64,000 nt of DNA, from contig NC_071392.1 in the NCBI RefSeq assembly GCF_022682495.2, forward strand, positions 55,267,459 through 55,331,458, in the 5' to 3' direction. The stretch is from Desmodus rotundus. Its lineage: Eukaryota > Chordata > Mammalia > Chiroptera > Phyllostomidae. The first letter of the stretch is position 1. Every line of letters starts with the position of its first letter. A program made the translations under genes and the position numbers. This document shows positions 61,201 to 64,000 of this stretch, piece by piece. The notes beneath the pieces were generated by a model. It saw only the letters and a program-made list of their open reading frames with translations, was not told the origin of the DNA and made no database searches.

Positions 61201-63164
61201 TCTTCTAAAGCCTGTATTGAGGGAGCCACAAATGTTTCCCCAAGTAATTTGTTCTATTGTTCGATTGGCTGCCTAGCCAAAACAAAATTTCCTACCATCT
61301 GCCTTGAATGTTTCCATTTTATTTTAAGTCTCAGCCTTTTTTCTTGTGTGTCTACACTGCACTGAACTGTGCTGGTGGTTAGGAAGTTAAGGTGGCAGGG
61401 CCCTACTTCAAATGTCTTGTTTGACAGGTAGCTAAGTCCAAGACAATGTTCCTGTATACAGGGTATAAGCTAAATTTGGTCTGAGTCATTTATTACAAGA
61501 AAAAATTTTTTTTTACATTTTTTTTAGAAGTGGCTGACCAGCTGTGGAGACCTTATCCCCAAAAGTGAACTATGTATGTAATGGCCATGATTTTTCTTTT
61601 TGACCAATATAGATTAAAGGCAAATTTTGGACCCACCATAGCACATGTTTATGTCAACAAGAATTTCTTTTTAGTCAAATTCCTGCTTCTCATTTACTTT
61701 CATTGTTATTTTTTTTGCTCTAATTTTAACTTGTATTATTTTGTAATAATTTTTGTATTTTAAAATATTCTTGAAATTATTTTATAAAAACATAAAAATA
61801 GATATAAAAAGTAAGCAAATGAGTAAATAAATTAGATTTTAAAAATTGTTTTTATCACTCATGTTTGCCAGCCCTCAGAATCTTTCTAAATATAGTCTGT
61901 GACCCTCTATGCTTTCCTTTTCCTCCTGTCTTAAATGCAGATGAGATGGTGAGAGCTGGATCAACCATCTTTTTATATTGGGATAATGAGACATCATGCT
62001 GAGAATAAAAAAATTAAAAAGGCAGTTCTTGGACTGCTTGTTTCCAGAGATATTGTTAACTGAAAAAATGTAAACTTCTATTTGGTTAGGTCACTATTAG
62101 TCAAGATTTTGATTTCATGAAGCCACAAGCCTTTTCAATTGATAAGTAAAAAAATACATATATACATATATAACATATTTATATATACAATATATAAATG
62201 ATATATTAATTTTAAAAGTATAAAATATAAAATTATTAAATATAATTATAAATATTATGTATATGTATCCCTTGAAAATTGTTTCGACTCCTTTCAGTAT
62301 TGTCACACATGAGAAAATACAGCTTAACTGTTGATATGTTGTGACTCTATAGTCTAAATTGTCATCTGAAACCCAAACCTATATGCATTGTGTCTGCAGT
62401 GTTGTGATGCTCTAAAAATCAGTATATCCAAATATACTGCAATAATAGGGAAGCAGACACAACAAATCCCACATAAACTTATTGTTTCTAAAGATAAAGT
62501 TAAAGTGCATACAAATAATTACCCCCAAATCTAGAAAGAATCTTGAGTAAGATCAGGTTAAAGTATGAGAAAAACAGAACTGACAGAACCTCAGACCACT
62601 CCAACAATAAATAGCTTTGGATCCCAAGGCCACCACTCTAAAACTTCAAAAAAAAATAGAAATGAATTCTTATTTTAGTCACTGCTATTTGGAAGACAAT
62701 AATACCCAGACTGCTTCTGGTTAAGTCAAGTAATGACCGATGAATGCATCAATTGTTTAACCCGCTTCTCTCTGTGCTCTCAATCAATGTGCTTTCTCTC
62801 ATGCTGGCCTAGCTATGAATTTTTTGCACCATTTTCCAATTGACATTTGCCTCTGCTTTGCTCCTCCAAGTATTAAGAACATTCTGATTCACCTCCAGGT
62901 ATTTCAGACTTCAGCTCTCATAAATTATGAATGAAGTTTCACTTCTAATAGAAGTTCTATCTTCAAGAACTCCACACATTAGCCCAGCCTCAGCTCAGAT
63001 GGACTAGATGACAAGGAACTTCAGTCCCACTCCAACAAAAAAACACATTTCCCTTTTAACCCCAGTAACAGGAGCATTTCAGACAAATATAGTGAAGCCA
63101 GAGGTTAAAGAATAAAGAGTGGGAGCTGCATTACATTTCTAATGGTTTCATCTGTTTCACATAA
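58295..63164. other. Long unassigned AT-rich region
   Basis: About 4.9 kb with no gene recognised. A probable L2 3' end at about 58415-58490 ('ccctagtgcctagaatagtgcttggcacatactaagg'). An extremely AT-rich TA-alternating block at 62145-62270. The remaining sequence shows no repeat or coding signature I can name. Confidence 0.4.
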
Positions 63165-64000
63165 AGAGAAGGGATCTCTATTCTGTTCCATTGATCTATG
63201 TATCTGTTCTTATGCCAGTACCAGACTGTTTTGATTACAGTGACCTTGTAATATAGTTTGATATCATACTGTGATCCCTCTTACTTTGTTCTTCTTTCTC
63301 AAAATTGCTGAGGCTATTTGGGGTTGTTTATTGTTCCATATAAATTTTTGAAAAGTTTGTTCTATATCTGTGAAATATATTATTGGTATGTTAATAAGAA
63401 TTGTGTTGAATCTGTAGGTTGCTGTGCATAATATGGACATCTTGATGATGTTAATTCTTCTAATACCATGAAACATAAATGGTACATGCTTCCATTTATT
63501 TGTGTTTTCCTTAATTTCATTCTTCAGTGTTCTGTAGTTTTCTGTGTACAGGTCTTTTACCTCCTTGGTTAAGTTTATTCCTAGGTACTTTATTTTTTCT
63601 TGATGCTATAACACGTGGGATTTTTTTCCCTGATTTCTGTTTGTGAGATTCCATTGTTGGTGTACAAAAATGCCTTTGGTTTCTGAATATTGACTTTGTA
63701 TCTGCTGTTTTGCCAAATTCACTTACTAGGTTGAGTAGCTTTTTGGTAGAGTCTATAGGGTATTCTATGTACACTATGATGTCATCTGCAAACAATGACA
63801 ATTTTACTTCTTCTTTTACAATTTGAATGCCTTTTATTTCTTTTTCTTGTTTGATCACTGTAGCTAGAACTTCCAATACTAGAGGACATACAGAGAGCAC
63901 AGAGACATATGAAAGGATGCTCAGCATCACTTGCCATCAGAGAGATGCAAATTAAAACCACAATGAGATACCACTTCACACCAGTCAGAATTGCCATCAT
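63165..64000 (+). mobile_element. Inverted L1 insertion cut by the window edge
   Basis: 63165-63883 is L1 ORF2 (reverse transcriptase and beyond) in reverse orientation, including an intact FADD box at 63792-63781. 63884-64000 switches to forward ORF2 ('gaaaggatgctcagcatcacttgccatcagagagatgcaaattaaaacc') and runs off the edge. The forward block lies downstream of the reverse block in L1, as expected for a twin-primed insertion whose 3' end is outside the window. Confidence 0.8.

Overview
The window is mammalian nuclear DNA, almost certainly from a bat. The vertebrate gene INHBA is split by GT-AG introns. Several tRNA-derived SINEs match the Ves family of bats, and there are L1 fragments, MIR and L2 relics, and a small hAT transposon of the kind common in vesper bats. 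There are no bacterial operons, phage genes or CRISPR arrays. Species assignment is inference from repeats.

The only protein-coding gene I can support is INHBA (inhibin/activin beta-A), on the minus strand. Exon 1 (non-coding) lies at about 34945-35048, exon 2 at 31903-32414 (ATG at 32290), and the terminal exon carries coding sequence 22650-21758. The two coding parts (388 + 893 nt) give an intact 426-residue preproprotein: signal peptide, latency prodomain, RRRRR furin site and a 116-residue mature activin A domain with nine cysteines. A TATA box, a CCAAT box and a variant CRE sit at the promoter. A 27-codon upstream ORF begins in exon 1 and ends four codons into exon 2. About 4.4 kb of repeat-poor sequence downstream of the stop is probably the long 3' UTR.

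Layout: 1-17.3 kb is gene-free flank with MIR relics, two Ves SINEs, nested L1s (5.3-7.5 kb) carrying a bat-type hAT element, a 209-bp L1 tail with perfect target-site duplications (10.1 kb), and an ORF1-only half-L1 (HAL1-like) of about 1.96 kb with 15-bp duplications (11.4-13.4 kb). 17.3-35 kb is INHBA. 35-41.9 kb is upstream DNA with a CpG-enriched patch at 37 kb. 41.9-49 kb is a pile of inverted L1 fragments, SINEs and a solo LTR. 51.2-58.3 kb is a complete-length but dead L1 (7.1 kb) with 14-bp duplications. 58.3-63.2 kb is unassigned AT-rich DNA, and the right edge cuts into another inverted L1.

I found no evidence of a wholly new system. The points most worth checking are two substitutions in the normally near-invariant mature activin A, a shifted glycosylation sequon in its prodomain, the upstream ORF, the ORF1-only retroelement, and several well-resolved insertion events.
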